From assembly GCF_030316765.1 (NCBI RefSeq), contig NZ_JASZYT010000001.1, forward strand, positions 372,001-436,000: a stretch of 64,000 nucleotides of DNA. Reading direction: 5' to 3'. Every line of letters begins with the position of its first letter. The stretch's first letter is position 1. The notes beneath the pieces were generated by a model. The model did no database searches and had not been told where the DNA came from. It saw only the letters and a program-made list of their open reading frames with translations. The translations under genes and the position numbers were made by a program. The stretch is from Variovorax saccharolyticus. GTDB lineage: Bacteria > Pseudomonadota > Gammaproteobacteria > Burkholderiales > Burkholderiaceae_C. Shown here one piece after another: positions 10,123 to 19,775 of this stretch.

Positions 10123-11421
10123 ATGAAAACACAAAACGAAACCCCCACCGCACCGGATGTGCGCGACCTTCGCATCGACGGCCAGCGCCTCTGGGATTCG
10201 CTGATGCAGCTGGCTCAGGTCGGCGCCACCCCGAAGGGTGGCGTCTGCCGCCTTGCGCTGACCGATCTCGACCGCCAGGGCCGCGACCTCTTCACGCGCT
10301 GGGCGCGGGAGGCTGGCTGCGAGGTGCGCGTGGACGCCATCGGCAACATCTTCGCGCGCCGCCGGGGCCGTGACAACGCGCTACCGCCCGTCACCACCGG
10401 CAGCCACATCGACACCCAGCCGACCGGCGGAAAGTTCGACGGCAACTATGGCGTGCTCGCAGGGCTCGAAGTGGTGCGCGCCCTCAACGATGCGGGCGTC
10501 GTCACGGAGGCACCGCTCGAAGTGGCGGTGTGGACCAACGAGGAAGGATCGCGCTTCGTGCCCGTGATGATGGGCTCGGGCGTCTTCGCCGATGCCTTCA
10601 CGCTCGAACACGCGCTGGCGCAGCGCGACAACGACGGCGTCAGCGTGTCCGATGCGCTGGCGGCCATCGGCTACGCCGGTAGCGCGCCCGCCTCGGCGGC
10701 TGCGTCGCCGGTGGGTGCGTACTTCGAGGCGCACATCGAACAGGGCCCGGTGCTCGAAGCCAACGAACGCGTGATCGGCGTGGTCGAGGGCGCCTTGGGC
10801 CAGCGCTGGTATGACGTGGTGGTGCAGGGCATGGAAGCGCATGCCGGCCCGACCCCGATGGAACTGCGCAAGGATGCGCTGCTGCCGGCTTCCGAACTGG
10901 TGATCGAGGTCAACCGCATCGCGCTGGCCCATGCGCCGCACGCGCGCGGCACGGTCGGCTGGATCGAGAACTATCCGAACTCGCGCAATGTGATTCCGGG
11001 CCGCGTGCGGCTCAGCGTCGACCTGCGCGCGGCGGACGACGTGGTGCTGTCCGCCATGGACGCCGCGCTGAAGGAGGCCGTGCAGCGCATCGCTGCCAAG
11101 GCCAAGGTCGAGATGACGGTGGAGCAGGTCGTGTACTTCCCGCCGCAGCCTTTCACGCCGAAGCTCGTGTCGGCGGTTCGCGATGCGGCGCAGGCGCAGG
11201 GCCTGACATGGATGAACGTGATCAGTGGCGCCGGTCACGACGCGGTGTATCTCGCGCGCGTCTGCCCCGCGGCGATGATCTTCGTGCCCTGTCTCGACGG
11301 CATCAGCCACAATGAGATCGAGGACGCGCAGCCCGAGCACCTGGAAGCCGGCTGCAACATTCTGCTGCAGGCGATGCTGCAAAGCGCCGGTGTCGCGGCA
11401 GTCTCGGGAGTGACGGCATGA
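10123..11421 (+). CDS. M20-family Zn-dependent amidohydrolase (N-carbamoyl-amino acid hydrolase / allantoate amidohydrolase type)
   Basis: A 432-residue binuclear metal hydrolase of the AmaB/HyuC/beta-ureidopropionase group. Visible metal and active-site motifs are TGSHIDTQPTGGKFDGNYG (His95, Asp106), NEEGSRF (Glu140-141), HIEQGPVLE, and GAGHDA with HNEIED near the C terminus. Relatives cleave N-carbamoyl or similar amides of alpha- or beta-amino acids in the cytosol. The start is ATG at 10123, and the stop overlaps the M81 gene's ATG by 4 bases. An omega-amino acid transaminase at the other end of the cluster would fit beta-ureido acid breakdown, but the substrate is inferred. Confidence 0.9.
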   Translation: MKTQNETPTAPDVRDLRIDGQRLWDSLMQLAQVGATPKGGVCRLALTDLDRQGRDLFTRWAREAGCEVRVDAIGNIFARRRGRDNALPPVTTGSHIDTQPTGGKFDGNYGVLAGLEVVRALNDAGVVTEAPLEVAVWTNEEGSRFVPVMMGSGVFADAFTLEHALAQRDNDGVSVSDALAAIGYAGSAPASAAASPVGAYFEAHIEQGPVLEANERVIGVVEGALGQRWYDVVVQGMEAHAGPTPMELRKDALLPASELVIEVNRIALAHAPHARGTVGWIENYPNSRNVIPGRVRLSVDLRAADDVVLSAMDAALKEAVQRIAAKAKVEMTVEQVVYFPPQPFTPKLVSAVRDAAQAQGLTWMNVISGAGHDAVYLARVCPAAMIFVPCLDGISHNEIEDAQPEHLEAGCNILLQAMLQSAGVAAVSGVTA

Positions 11422-12908
11422 AGATCCTGATCGCACGTCTCAACCACGAGACCAACACCTTCTCGCCCGTGCCCACGCCACTCGCGGCCTTCGGCGCCAA
11501 TGGCCCTGCCTTCGGCGAGCGGGCTTACCGCGACAACAAGGGCATGCGCACCGCCATGTCGGCCTTCATCGACCTGGCCGAAGAGGCCGGCGCCACGCTG
11601 GTGACGCCGGTATCGGCGTCGGCCAACCCGAGCGGACCCGTCGATGAGCAGGCCTACATCCTGCTGACCCAGTGCATCGTCGATGCGGCACCGGGCTGCG
11701 ACGCCATCCTGCTCGACCTGCACGGCGCGATGGTGGCGCACAACAGCGTGGACGGCGAAGGCGACCTGCTCGCGCGGCTGCGTGCCGCAGCACCCGGCGT
11801 GCCGATCGGCGTGGCGCTCGACCTGCACGCCAACGTCACGTCCGCGATGGTCCGAAACGCCGATGTGATCGTCGGTTTCAAGACCTATCCCCACATCGAC
11901 ATGTACGAGACCGGCGCGCATGCCGGGCGCCTGCTGCTCGACATGCTGGCGGGCCGCAGCAGGCCCGCGATGCGCTGGCACCAGCTGCCCCTGATGGCGC
12001 ATACGCTGCGCAGCGCCTCCTTTACCGGCGCGATGCAGCGGGCCATCGAGGCCGCGCGCGAGGCCGAGAAATCGGAATCGCTGGCGGTGTCGATATTGGC
12101 GGGCTTCTCGCTGTCCGACATCGAGGCTCCGTGCATGAGCGTGATCGTGGTCGATGCGCAATCGCCCGAGCGCGCGCAGGCGACGGCCGACCGCATCGCC
12201 GCGCAGATCTGGAACGAGCGCGAGGCCTTCGTCTACCGCAGTGAACCCCTGGTCGAATCGATCGCGCGCGCCAAGCGGATCGCCAGCGACGCCACTCGCC
12301 CGGTGCTGTTGCTCGACCATGGCGACAACTGCATGTCGGGCGGCAGCTGCGACACCATGGACGTGCTGCAGGAGGCGCTGGCGCAGGGTCTGCACGGCAT
12401 CGGCGCGGGCCCGCTGTGCGACCCCGAGGCGGTTCGGGAGCTGATCTCTGCAGGCGAGGGTGCCCGTGTGACGGTCGCGCTCGGCAACAAGGTCTCGCTC
12501 GAAGGCATCGGCTTGAAGAAGACGCCGGTACGCTTCACCGGCACTGTGCGCTGCATCAGCGATGGCGAGTACGTGATCACCGGCCCCACCTACACAGGCC
12601 AGCGCTGCAGCATGGGACGCACGGTGCTGTTCGACATCGGCGCGGCACGCATCGTGATCACCGAGCGCACGCAGGAGCCGTGGGATATCGGCGTGTTCGA
12701 GTGCGCTGGGCTCGATCCACGAACGGAGCGCTTTCTTCTGCTCAAATCGCGCATGTACTGCCGGCCGGTGTTCGAGCCACTGTCGGCTGCATTGGTGGAG
12801 TGCGACAGCCCCGGCGTCACCAGCTCGGACTACAGCCTGTTCCCTTTCAGCAAAGTGCGACGTCCGGTCTTTCCGCTCGATCCGGTTTCTTTCACCAGTC
12901 CTCCTTGA
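11418..12908 (+). CDS. M81-family metallopeptidase (MlrC-like)
   Basis: A 496-residue protein with the M81 N-terminal domain (ARLNHETNTFSPV at residues 6-18, DLHGAMV and DLHANVTS as likely metal-binding segments) and the MlrC C-terminal domain (LLLDHGDNCMSGGSCDTMD). The founding member, MlrC, cleaves linearised microcystin fragments in sphingomonads; most family members elsewhere have no known substrate. It is translationally coupled to the M20 hydrolase and lies in an importer operon, so it probably opens an amide bond in an imported compound. The last 17 bases overlap the convergent permease gene, so the final residues (about DPVSFTSPP) read through the permease end. Confidence 0.9.
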   Translation: MKILIARLNHETNTFSPVPTPLAAFGANGPAFGERAYRDNKGMRTAMSAFIDLAEEAGATLVTPVSASANPSGPVDEQAYILLTQCIVDAAPGCDAILLDLHGAMVAHNSVDGEGDLLARLRAAAPGVPIGVALDLHANVTSAMVRNADVIVGFKTYPHIDMYETGAHAGRLLLDMLAGRSRPAMRWHQLPLMAHTLRSASFTGAMQRAIEAAREAEKSESLAVSILAGFSLSDIEAPCMSVIVVDAQSPERAQATADRIAAQIWNEREAFVYRSEPLVESIARAKRIASDATRPVLLLDHGDNCMSGGSCDTMDVLQEALAQGLHGIGAGPLCDPEAVRELISAGEGARVTVALGNKVSLEGIGLKKTPVRFTGTVRCISDGEYVITGPTYTGQRCSMGRTVLFDIGAARIVITERTQEPWDIGVFECAGLDPRTERFLLLKSRMYCRPVFEPLSAALVECDSPGVTSSDYSLFPFSKVRRPVFPLDPVSFTSPP

Positions 12909-15444
12909 CCGCCATCACGGCGTCGCGGCCCGCGGCGGCGCGGCCTGCCAGCCAGGCCGTGACGGTGCCGGCCGCGACCACAGCGGCGCACAGCGCGGCC
13001 AGCCGCGCCCAGGGCACCAGCAGGTCCATGGTCCAGTGGAAGCTCTGCGGGTTCACCACATGCACCAGCACCGCCGACACCGCGAGCCCGAGTCCCAGGC
13101 CCGCGATGGCGCCGATCGCGGTCCAGGCCGCGCCTTCGCCGGCCACGATCGCCAGCACCTGGCCGCGCGTGAAGCCCAGGTGCGCGAGCAATCCGAACTC
13201 CTTGCGCCGCGCCAGCACCTGGGCGCTGAAGCTGGCGGCGATGCCGAACAGGCCGATCGCGATCGCCACCGCCTGCAGCCAGTAGGTGACCGCGAAGCTG
13301 CGGTCGAAGATGCGCAGCGAGGTGGCACGGATCTGCGCCACCGAGGCGATCTCGACCGGCTCTGCCGCCGCCGCCTCGCGCGCCGCCAGCGCCTGCACGG
13401 CTTGCTGCACCGTGCTCTCGGCCGCGCCCGGCGCCAGCCACAACCCGATGTCGCTGGCGCCGCCTTCGCCCGTGAGGCGTTCGAAGTCGCGCGCGTCCAT
13501 CGTGATGGCGCCGAACTGCCGCACATAGTCGCGCCAGACGCCGGCGACGAAGAAGACAGGCGCCGGCAGGCCGCCGCGCACCGGTCCCCAGGCGCCTGCC
13601 AGAGGCTCGAAGGCGCTGCCGGGGCGGGCGCCGTAGAGCTCGACCACGGCCTCGCTGACAAAGATGCCGATCTGCCCCGCCGGCACCGGCAGCGCCGGGC
13701 CCAGCAAGGGCAGCGACCGGCCGACCTCCTCGTCGAGGCTGCGCGCGATCAGCGTCACCGAAGGCCGCGCCGGATCGATCAGGAGCGCGCGCGTGCGCAG
13801 CGTGCCGGTGCGCGCCACGCCGGGCAGGCGACCGAGCGCCTGCACGAAGGCCGGCGGGAAGAGCGCCTGTTCGCCGCCCGGGCCGGCGGCGCTGCGCAGG
13901 TACAGGTCGGCCGGCAGCACGATGTCGAGCCAGCGCGTGACCGAGTCGCGGAAGCTCGCCACCATCACGGTCAGCGCCACCGCGAGGCTCAGGCTCGCGA
14001 CCACGCCGCTGACCGCCACCGCGGCGGTGCCGCGCATGCGCCGGGCGCGCTCGATCGCCAGCAGCGGCAGCAGGCGCTGCGCGGCCAGCGGCGCGAGGCG
14101 GTCGTAGACGCCGGCGATCAGCCAGGGCAGTGCCGTGATGCCGCCCACCAGCAGGAAACCCACCGACAGATAGGCGGCGATCGGTATGCCGTGGATGGCT
14201 GGCGCCAGCGCCAGGGCGCCGCCGGCCGCGATCAGCAGCAAGGCGACGAAGTGCCTGCCGCCGCCGGCCGGCGCGGCACCCAGGCCCTTGAGCGTCTGGG
14301 CCTCGGGCAGCGCCTGGGCGGCCCGTGCCGGCCACCAGCCGCCGACCCCGGCCGCGAGCACGCCGAGGGCGCCGTAGGCGAGGGCGGCGCCGCTGCTCCA
14401 GCGCAGGGTCGGCGCCACGCCGTCGAAGTAGCCGCCGCCGAGGTCGCCGCCCAGCAGCTTGAGCGCCAGCTGCGCCAGCGCGGTGCCGAGCGCGATGCCG
14501 GCCGCGCTGCCGACCAGCCCGAGCAGCAGCGACTCGGCCAGCACCAGCCGCAGCCGCTCGCGCGGCGTCAGCCCCAGCACGCCGAGCAGGGCGAACTGCT
14601 GCGCCCGCTTGGCGACGCTCAGCGCCAGCACCGAGAACACCAGGAAGGCGCCGGTGAAGAGGGCCACCAGGGCCAGAACCGTGAGGTTCACGCGGTAGGC
14701 GCGCGACAGGTTGCTGACCCGTTCGGCGGCGTCGCCCGGTTCGGCGATCTGGATGCCCGTCGGCCAGCCGGGCGACTGCTGCAGCGCGCGAATGAAGTCC
14801 GTGTGCCCGGTGCCCGGCGCCAGCCGCAGGTCGATGCGCGTGAGCTGGCCGCCACGGCCGAACAGGTCTTGCGCCGCACCGATGTCCATCACCGCCAGCG
14901 CCGCCCCGCCGGCCGCGACCTGGCCGGCGATCTGCAGCGACCGCCATTGCGCGCCGACGCGCAGCTGCAGCCGGGTGGCCTCGTCGCCGAGCGCCTTGCG
15001 TGCGGCGGCGTTCAGGAACACCTGGCCCGGCGCGAACAGCGCGTAGCGGTCGGCGCCATCGGCCGGCCGCGGCATCAGGGCCGGTGCGATGGTCGGCAGC
15101 GCGAGGGCGTCGACGCCGACCACGCGCAGGGGCAGTCGGCGCTCGCCGACCTGCACGACGCTCGGCAGTTCGAGCACCGGGCTCGCGAGCGCGACCTGCG
15201 GATGCCGCGCCACCTGGGCGAACACCGCCTCGTCGAAGCTGCCCTGCGCGGCCCGCAGTTCGAGGTCGGGCTGGCCGTTGACCGAGCGCACGGCGCTCGA
15301 GAACTCGTCGAGCGCGGACGCATTGATGAGCTGCACCGAAAAGGCCAGCGCGACACCCAGCATCACGGCCACGACCGCGGCCGCGCTGCGCCACGGGTGG
15401 TGGCGCAGTTCCTGCCAGGAGAAGCTGAACAACAGGGCCTTCAT
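12892..15444 (-). CDS. FtsX-type ABC transporter permease (AttF/AttG-like, large form)
   Basis: An 850-residue permease with an N-terminal membrane anchor and large periplasmic region, a first set of FtsX transmembrane helices (about residues 250-450), a second periplasmic region, and a final set of helices (about 730-840). The start is ATG at 15444. It belongs to the mechanotransmission-type exporters that work with a LolD-like ATPase. No ATPase gene is adjacent; the nearest, at 18196-18843, is on the same strand beyond three unrelated genes. Its 3' end overlaps the convergent M81 gene by 17 bases. Association with the AttH-like gene at 1-926 is inferred from known AttEFGH loci. Confidence 0.88.
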   Translation of the reverse strand: MKALLFSFSWQELRHHPWRSAAAVVAVMLGVALAFSVQLINASALDEFSSAVRSVNGQPDLELRAAQGSFDEAVFAQVARHPQVALASPVLELPSVVQVGERRLPLRVVGVDALALPTIAPALMPRPADGADRYALFAPGQVFLNAAARKALGDEATRLQLRVGAQWRSLQIAGQVAAGGAALAVMDIGAAQDLFGRGGQLTRIDLRLAPGTGHTDFIRALQQSPGWPTGIQIAEPGDAAERVSNLSRAYRVNLTVLALVALFTGAFLVFSVLALSVAKRAQQFALLGVLGLTPRERLRLVLAESLLLGLVGSAAGIALGTALAQLALKLLGGDLGGGYFDGVAPTLRWSSGAALAYGALGVLAAGVGGWWPARAAQALPEAQTLKGLGAAPAGGGRHFVALLLIAAGGALALAPAIHGIPIAAYLSVGFLLVGGITALPWLIAGVYDRLAPLAAQRLLPLLAIERARRMRGTAAVAVSGVVASLSLAVALTVMVASFRDSVTRWLDIVLPADLYLRSAAGPGGEQALFPPAFVQALGRLPGVARTGTLRTRALLIDPARPSVTLIARSLDEEVGRSLPLLGPALPVPAGQIGIFVSEAVVELYGARPGSAFEPLAGAWGPVRGGLPAPVFFVAGVWRDYVRQFGAITMDARDFERLTGEGGASDIGLWLAPGAAESTVQQAVQALAAREAAAAEPVEIASVAQIRATSLRIFDRSFAVTYWLQAVAIAIGLFGIAASFSAQVLARRKEFGLLAHLGFTRGQVLAIVAGEGAAWTAIGAIAGLGLGLAVSAVLVHVVNPQSFHWTMDLLVPWARLAALCAAVVAAGTVTAWLAGRAAAGRDAVMAVKEDW

Positions 15445-15487
15445 CGCATCCCATTCTGCGCGAAGCGCCGCTGCGGCAGCGGCGCGC

Positions 15488-16732
15488 TCAGAGCCTGTCC
15501 GACGCGGCGGCCAGCCATGCGCGCACCGCCGGGCTGGTGCTCAGGCCGGCCGCGCGGGCATAGGCCTGGCGCGCGGCGCAGGCCTGGCCGTCGCGGCCCA
15601 GGAGATGGGCGCGGGCGGCCCAGAAGGCCTGGTAGCTGGCGACCTCGCCGCCCGGGATCGCGTCGAGCGCGCGCAGGCCCGCGGCCGGCCCGTCGGCCTC
15701 GGCCACCGCGCAGGCCCGGCTCACCCGCGCGCCGATGCTGGGGCGAAGCGCCACCAGGCCGTCATAGAGCGCCACCAGCGCGCCGGCGGGCACCTGCGCG
15801 CCGAGCCGGCGTGCGCAGTGCGCCGACTGGATCGCGGCCTCGATCTGGAAGGGGCCGAGCGCATCCAGGCTGGCGGCGTGCTGCAAGGCCTGTTCGGCCT
15901 GCTCGCGAAGGGACGGGTCCCAGCGGGCGACCTCCTGTTCGTCGAGCGGCACGTAGCCGCCTTCGCTGCTGCGCCGGGCCAGGGCGCGGCTTTCGCAGAA
16001 CAGCATCAGCGCCAGCAGGCCCAGCGGCTCGGCTTGCGCGGGCATCAGTCCGCAGAGGATGCGGCACAGCTCGATCGCCTCGGCCGTGAGGCCTCGCTGG
16101 GCCGCGTCGGCGCCGTCGACATCGTCCCAGCCGGTGCCGTAGGCGGCGTAGATGCCGTCGAGCACATCCTGCAGCCGCCCGGCAAGGTCGACGGCGCGCG
16201 GGAACTCGAAGGGAATGCCGGCGGCCCGGATGCGCGCCTTGGCCCGCACCAGGCGCTGGCCCAGCGTGGCCGGTGCACTGAGAAAGGCGCCGGCCATGCG
16301 GACGGCATCGAGTCCCAGGACGGTCTGCAGCATCAGCGGCGCGCGCGCGGCGGCATCGATGGCCGGATGGGCGCACACGAAGAGCAGGCGCAGCCGTTCG
16401 TCGGGCACCGCTTCGGCGGATTCGTTCCCGGCGTCGCCGATCTCGTCGGCCAGCAGCAGCAGCGTCTGCGCCGCTTCGTCCCGCACGCGCTCGTGCCGCC
16501 AGGCATCGAGCGTGCGGCGCCGCGCCACCTGCAGCAGCCAGGCTTCCGGCTGCATCGGCACGCCGTCCACGGGCCAGCGCTCGAGCGCCCGCGCGAAGGC
16601 GTCGGCCAGCGCGTCTTCGGAGGCCGCGATGTCGCGCGTGCGCGCCGACAGGATCGCGACCAGCCGGCCGTAGGACCGGCGCGCCGCGCGCTCGGCGGCC
16701 GCGTGCGCGCACTGCGCGGGGTCTTGCGTCAC
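15488..16732 (-). CDS. ECF sigma factor with C-terminal extension (ECF42-type, DUF6596)
   Basis: A 414-residue sigma factor. Region 2 is visible near ASEDALADAFARALERWP and QPEAWLLQVARRRTLDAWR, and region 4 near AFLSAPATLGQRLVRAKARI. A helical extension of about 200 residues follows. The start is GTG at 16732, overlapping the stop of the upstream YCII gene (GTGA); the longer open frame to 17224 is only a shadow of that gene. ECF42 factors are known to lack an anti-sigma factor, to carry such an extension and to be encoded with DGPF/YCII proteins, as here. They are thought to regulate their own neighbours. Confidence 0.88.
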   Translation of the reverse strand: MTQDPAQCAHAAAERAARRSYGRLVAILSARTRDIAASEDALADAFARALERWPVDGVPMQPEAWLLQVARRRTLDAWRHERVRDEAAQTLLLLADEIGDAGNESAEAVPDERLRLLFVCAHPAIDAAARAPLMLQTVLGLDAVRMAGAFLSAPATLGQRLVRAKARIRAAGIPFEFPRAVDLAGRLQDVLDGIYAAYGTGWDDVDGADAAQRGLTAEAIELCRILCGLMPAQAEPLGLLALMLFCESRALARRSSEGGYVPLDEQEVARWDPSLREQAEQALQHAASLDALGPFQIEAAIQSAHCARRLGAQVPAGALVALYDGLVALRPSIGARVSRACAVAEADGPAAGLRALDAIPGGEVASYQAFWAARAHLLGRDGQACAARQAYARAAGLSTSPAVRAWLAAASDRL

Positions 16733-17085
16733 ATCGTCGGGGCCGTGAACACCGGCCGGACCTCGACGCCGCCGGTGCTGGCGCAAGGCGCGCGCGCCGC
16801 CCATTCGAGCGCCGCGTCGAGGTCCGCGACCTCGATCACGAAGTAGCCCCCGAGCTGCTCCTTGCTGTCGGCGAAGGGCCCGTCCTGCACCTGGCGCTTG
16901 TCGCCGCGCACGCGCAGCGTGGTGCCGGTCAGCGGCGGCTGCAGGCCGTGGCCGTTCTGAACCACGCCCGACTGGCGGATCGCGCCCACATAGTCCATCC
17001 AGCCGGCGCGGTATGCCTGGGCCGCGGCCTCGTCGCGCTGGTCGAATTCGGACTGGGGTTGGTAGAACATCAGCATGTATTGCAT
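16729..17085 (-). CDS. YCII/DGPF-domain protein
   Basis: A 118-residue small cytosolic protein beginning MQYMLMFYQ with the family's central DGPF motif (VQDGPFADSKEQLGGYFVIE). The start is ATG at 17085 behind GGAGG with a 4-base spacer; upstream in-frame codons lack similarity. It precedes and is coupled to the ECF sigma factor gene. In ECF42 loci the DGPF genes are typical targets of the sigma factor. The biochemical role of this family is not established. Confidence 0.9.
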   Translation of the reverse strand: MQYMLMFYQPQSEFDQRDEAAAQAYRAGWMDYVGAIRQSGVVQNGHGLQPPLTGTTLRVRGDKRQVQDGPFADSKEQLGGYFVIEVADLDAALEWAARAPCASTGGVEVRPVFTAPTM

Positions 17086-17216
17086 GGGACCTCCGGGATA
17101 GAAGCTCACGAGCAGGATCGCTCGCTGCAATGACGGCCCGGCCGGGCGCGTTTCGACAGTGTGCGTCAATGCGGCGGGATTTTTGTTCGTGTCGCTCTCG
17201 CGGTAAGCTCGTCGCG

Positions 17217-18188
17217 ATGAACACACTCCCGACCTACGACGACGTCATCGCCGCCGCCGCGCGGCTCGAAGGACAGGCCCATCGCACGCCGGTGCTGCGC
17301 TCCCGCACCGCCGATGCGCGCTGGGGCGCGCAGTTCTTCTTCAAGTGCGAGAACTTCCAGCGCATGGGCGCCTTCAAGTTCCGCGGCGCATTCAATGCGC
17401 TGTCGAAGTTCGATGCCGCGCAGCGCCGCGCCGGCGCCATCGCGTTTTCATCGGGCAACCATGCGCAGGCGGTGGCGCTGTCGGCGCGCCTGCTCGGCAT
17501 GCCGGCCGTGATCGTGATGCCGAACGACGCGCCGGTCGCCAAGCTCGCGGCCACCCGCGAGTACGGCGCCGAGGTCGTCCAGTACGACCGCTTCACCGAG
17601 GACCGCGAGGCGCTGACGCGGCGGCTGGCGGCGGAGCGCGGCATGACGTTGATCCCGCCCTACGACCATCCGGACGTGATCGCCGGCCAGGGCACGGCGG
17701 CCAAGGAACTGATCGAGGAGGTCGGCGCGCTCGATGCGCTCTACGTCTGCCTCGGCGGCGGTGGCCTGACCAGCGGCTCGGCCCTGTCGGCACGCGCGCT
17801 GTCGCCCGGCTGCAAGGTCTTCGGGGTCGAGCCCGAGGCCGGCAACGACGGCCAGCAGTCGCTGCGGGCCGGCCGCATCGTCACCATCGAGACGCCGAAG
17901 ACCATCGCCGACGGCGCCCAGACGCAGCACCTGGGCGAATACACCTTCGGCATCATCCGCCGCGACGTCGCCGACATCCTCACGGTCAGCGATGCGCAAC
18001 TGGTGGCGGGCATGCGCTTCTTCGCCGAGCGCATGAAGATTGTGGTCGAGCCGACCGGCTGCCTGGCTTTCGCCGCCGCCTGCGAGGCGGGCGCCGCGAT
18101 CCGCGGCCAGCGGGTCGGCGTGATCGTCAGCGGCGGCAATGTCGACCTGGCGCGCTATGCCGCGCTGCTGTCGGGCGCCCAGGGCTGA
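17217..18188 (+). CDS. PLP-dependent threonine/serine dehydratase-like enzyme
   Basis: A 323-residue fold-type II PLP enzyme. The catalytic lysine is residue 54 in GAFKFRGA, the substrate loop SSGNHAQ starts at residue 78, and the phosphate loop is CLGGGGLTSG. Its length, without a regulatory ACT domain, fits serine racemase, threo-3-hydroxyaspartate dehydratase or catabolic threonine dehydratase. These cannot be separated by eye. The start is ATG at 17217, divergent to the YCII gene across 131 bases. It is the only plus-strand gene in this block, and its stop lies 7 bases before the convergent ATPase gene. Confidence 0.87.
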   Translation: MNTLPTYDDVIAAAARLEGQAHRTPVLRSRTADARWGAQFFFKCENFQRMGAFKFRGAFNALSKFDAAQRRAGAIAFSSGNHAQAVALSARLLGMPAVIVMPNDAPVAKLAATREYGAEVVQYDRFTEDREALTRRLAAERGMTLIPPYDHPDVIAGQGTAAKELIEEVGALDALYVCLGGGGLTSGSALSARALSPGCKVFGVEPEAGNDGQQSLRAGRIVTIETPKTIADGAQTQHLGEYTFGIIRRDVADILTVSDAQLVAGMRFFAERMKIVVEPTGCLAFAAACEAGAAIRGQRVGVIVSGGNVDLARYAALLSGAQG

Positions 18189-18195
18189 ACACGCC

Positions 18196-18843
18196 CTAGA
18201 CCCGGATCCCTTCGGCGCTCAGGTGCAGCACGCGGTCGGCGCGTGCCGCCGCGGCTTCCGAATGCGTGACCAGCACCAGCGAGGCGCCGTGCGCGCGGGT
18301 CTGCGCCAGCAGCACGTCCATCACGCGCGCGGCGGTGGCCGGGTCGAGATTGCCGGTCGGCTCGTCGGCCAGCAGCAGCGCAGGCGCATGGACCAGGGCG
18401 CGGGCGATCGCGACCCGCTGCAGCTGGCCGCCGCTGAGCTGCTGCGGCAGGCGCGGCCCGAGGCCCCCGAGGCCGACGGCGTCGAGCATCCGCGCCACGC
18501 GCCCGTCGTCGCGCTGCCCCAGCAGCATCAGCGGCAGCGCGACGTTCTGCGCCACGTCCAGGTGCGGCAGCACATGGAAGGCCTGGAACACGAAGCCGAC
18601 ATTCTTGCGGCGCCACAGCGCGCGGGCCTCGGCGTCGAGCCTGCCGATGTCGGTGCCGTCGTGCAGCACCGTGCCGGCATCCCAGCTGTCGAGGACGGCC
18701 ATGCAGTTCAGCAGCGTCGACTTGCCGACGCCCGATTCGCCCACGATCGCGACGAACTCGCCGTCCGCGACCTCGAGCGTGACGTGCTCGAACACCGGCA
18801 CATCGCCGTAGTGCTTGCCGAGGTCGCTGATGCGCAGCGTCAT
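18196..18843 (-). CDS. LolD/MacB-type ABC transporter ATP-binding protein (AttE-like)
   Basis: A 215-residue ATPase with Walker A GESGVGKS at residues 35-42, signature [15 protein letters not shown] and Walker [14 protein letters not shown]. The LolD-type TGNLDP and length point to partnership with an FtsX-type permease. The ATG overlaps the stop of miaA by 4 bases. The expected permease is not next to it but at 12892-15444 on the same strand, with the sigma/YCII/dehydratase block between, which suggests the operon was interrupted. Confidence 0.9.
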   Translation of the reverse strand: MTLRISDLGKHYGDVPVFEHVTLEVADGEFVAIVGESGVGKSTLLNCMAVLDSWDAGTVLHDGTDIGRLDAEARALWRRKNVGFVFQAFHVLPHLDVAQNVALPLMLLGQRDDGRVARMLDAVGLGGLGPRLPQQLSGGQLQRVAIARALVHAPALLLADEPTGNLDPATAARVMDVLLAQTRAHGASLVLVTHSEAAAARADRVLHLSAEGIRV

Positions 18844-19775
18844 GCCAGCGTTGCCACCTGGCGCAGCACCTGCGCGGTCGCATCGGCGGCTTCGGCCGGG
18901 ATCACGCGGCGCCCGGGCATGCTGCGCAGCCAGGTCATCTGGCGCTTGGCGAGCTGGCGGGTGGCGGCGATGCCGCGTTCGCGCAGTTCGGTGATCGGCC
19001 AGGCGCCGTCGAGCGCCTCCCAGGTCTGCCGGTAGCCGACGCAGCGCATCGAGGGCAGGTCGGCCACCAGGTCGCCGCGCGCGCGCAGCGCCTGCACTTC
19101 GGCGATCAGGCCGGCCGAGAGCATGGTGTCGAAGCGCTGCTCGATGCGCGCGTGCAGCCAGCTGCGCTCGGTGGGCTCGAGCGACAGCAAGGCCGCGGCA
19201 GGCGCGCCGTTGCCGGATTGCGCGGCCGCGTGGAAGCTGGACAGCGGCCGCCCGCTCGCATGCCAGACCTCGAGCGCGCGCTGAACGCGCTGGCTGTCGT
19301 TCGGCGCCAGCCGCGCGGCGGTGGCGGGATCGACCGCGGCCAGCCGGGCGTGCATCGCCGGCCAGCCGAGCGCGGCCGCATCGGCTTCGAGCTGTCGGCG
19401 CAGCGCCGGGTCGGCCGCGGGCATGGCATCGATGCCTTCGGCCAGCGCCTTGAAGTAGAGCATCGTGCCGCCGACCAGCAGTGCCAGCTTGCCGCGCGCC
19501 GTGATGTCGCCGATCAGGCGCCGGGCGTCTTCGACGAAGGCGGCCGCGCTGTAGGCTTCGAGCGGGTCCCGGATGTCGATCAGGTGGTGCGGCACTTCGG
19601 CCTGCTCGGCGGCGCTGGGCTTGGCGGTGCCGATGTCCATGCCGCGGTAGACCAGGGCCGAATCGACGCTGACGATCTCGACCGGGCGCTCGCGCGCGAT
19701 GGCCAGTGCCGCCGCGGTCTTGCCCGAGGCGGTCGGGCCGGCGAGCGCGACGTAGCGCAAGGGTCCCGCTGTCAT
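18840..19775 (-). CDS. miaA: tRNA dimethylallyltransferase MiaA
   Basis: A 311-residue enzyme that transfers a dimethylallyl group to N6 of A37 in tRNAs reading codons that start with U. The P-loop GPTASGKT is at residues 13-20, followed by [18 protein letters not shown], which is diagnostic, and [15 protein letters not shown] in the C-terminal part. The start ATG at 19775 overlaps the upstream efflux gene's stop (ATGA). The long open frame upstream to 21032 is a shadow. mutL lies two genes upstream, echoing the mutL-miaA pairing of many proteobacteria. Confidence 0.96.
   Translation of the reverse strand: MTAGPLRYVALAGPTASGKTAAALAIARERPVEIVSVDSALVYRGMDIGTAKPSAAEQAEVPHHLIDIRDPLEAYSAAAFVEDARRLIGDITARGKLALLVGGTMLYFKALAEGIDAMPAADPALRRQLEADAAALGWPAMHARLAAVDPATAARLAPNDSQRVQRALEVWHASGRPLSSFHAAAQSGNGAPAAALLSLEPTERSWLHARIEQRFDTMLSAGLIAEVQALRARGDLVADLPSMRCVGYRQTWEALDGAWPITELRERGIAATRQLAKRQMTWLRSMPGRRVIPAEAADATAQVLRQVATLA

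Noticed and set aside
13036..16089. 1017-codon plus-strand open frame
   Set aside because: It lies opposite the permease and sigma genes, has Arg/Gln/His-rich low-complexity translation and no domain; it is a shadow of high-GC coding on the other strand.
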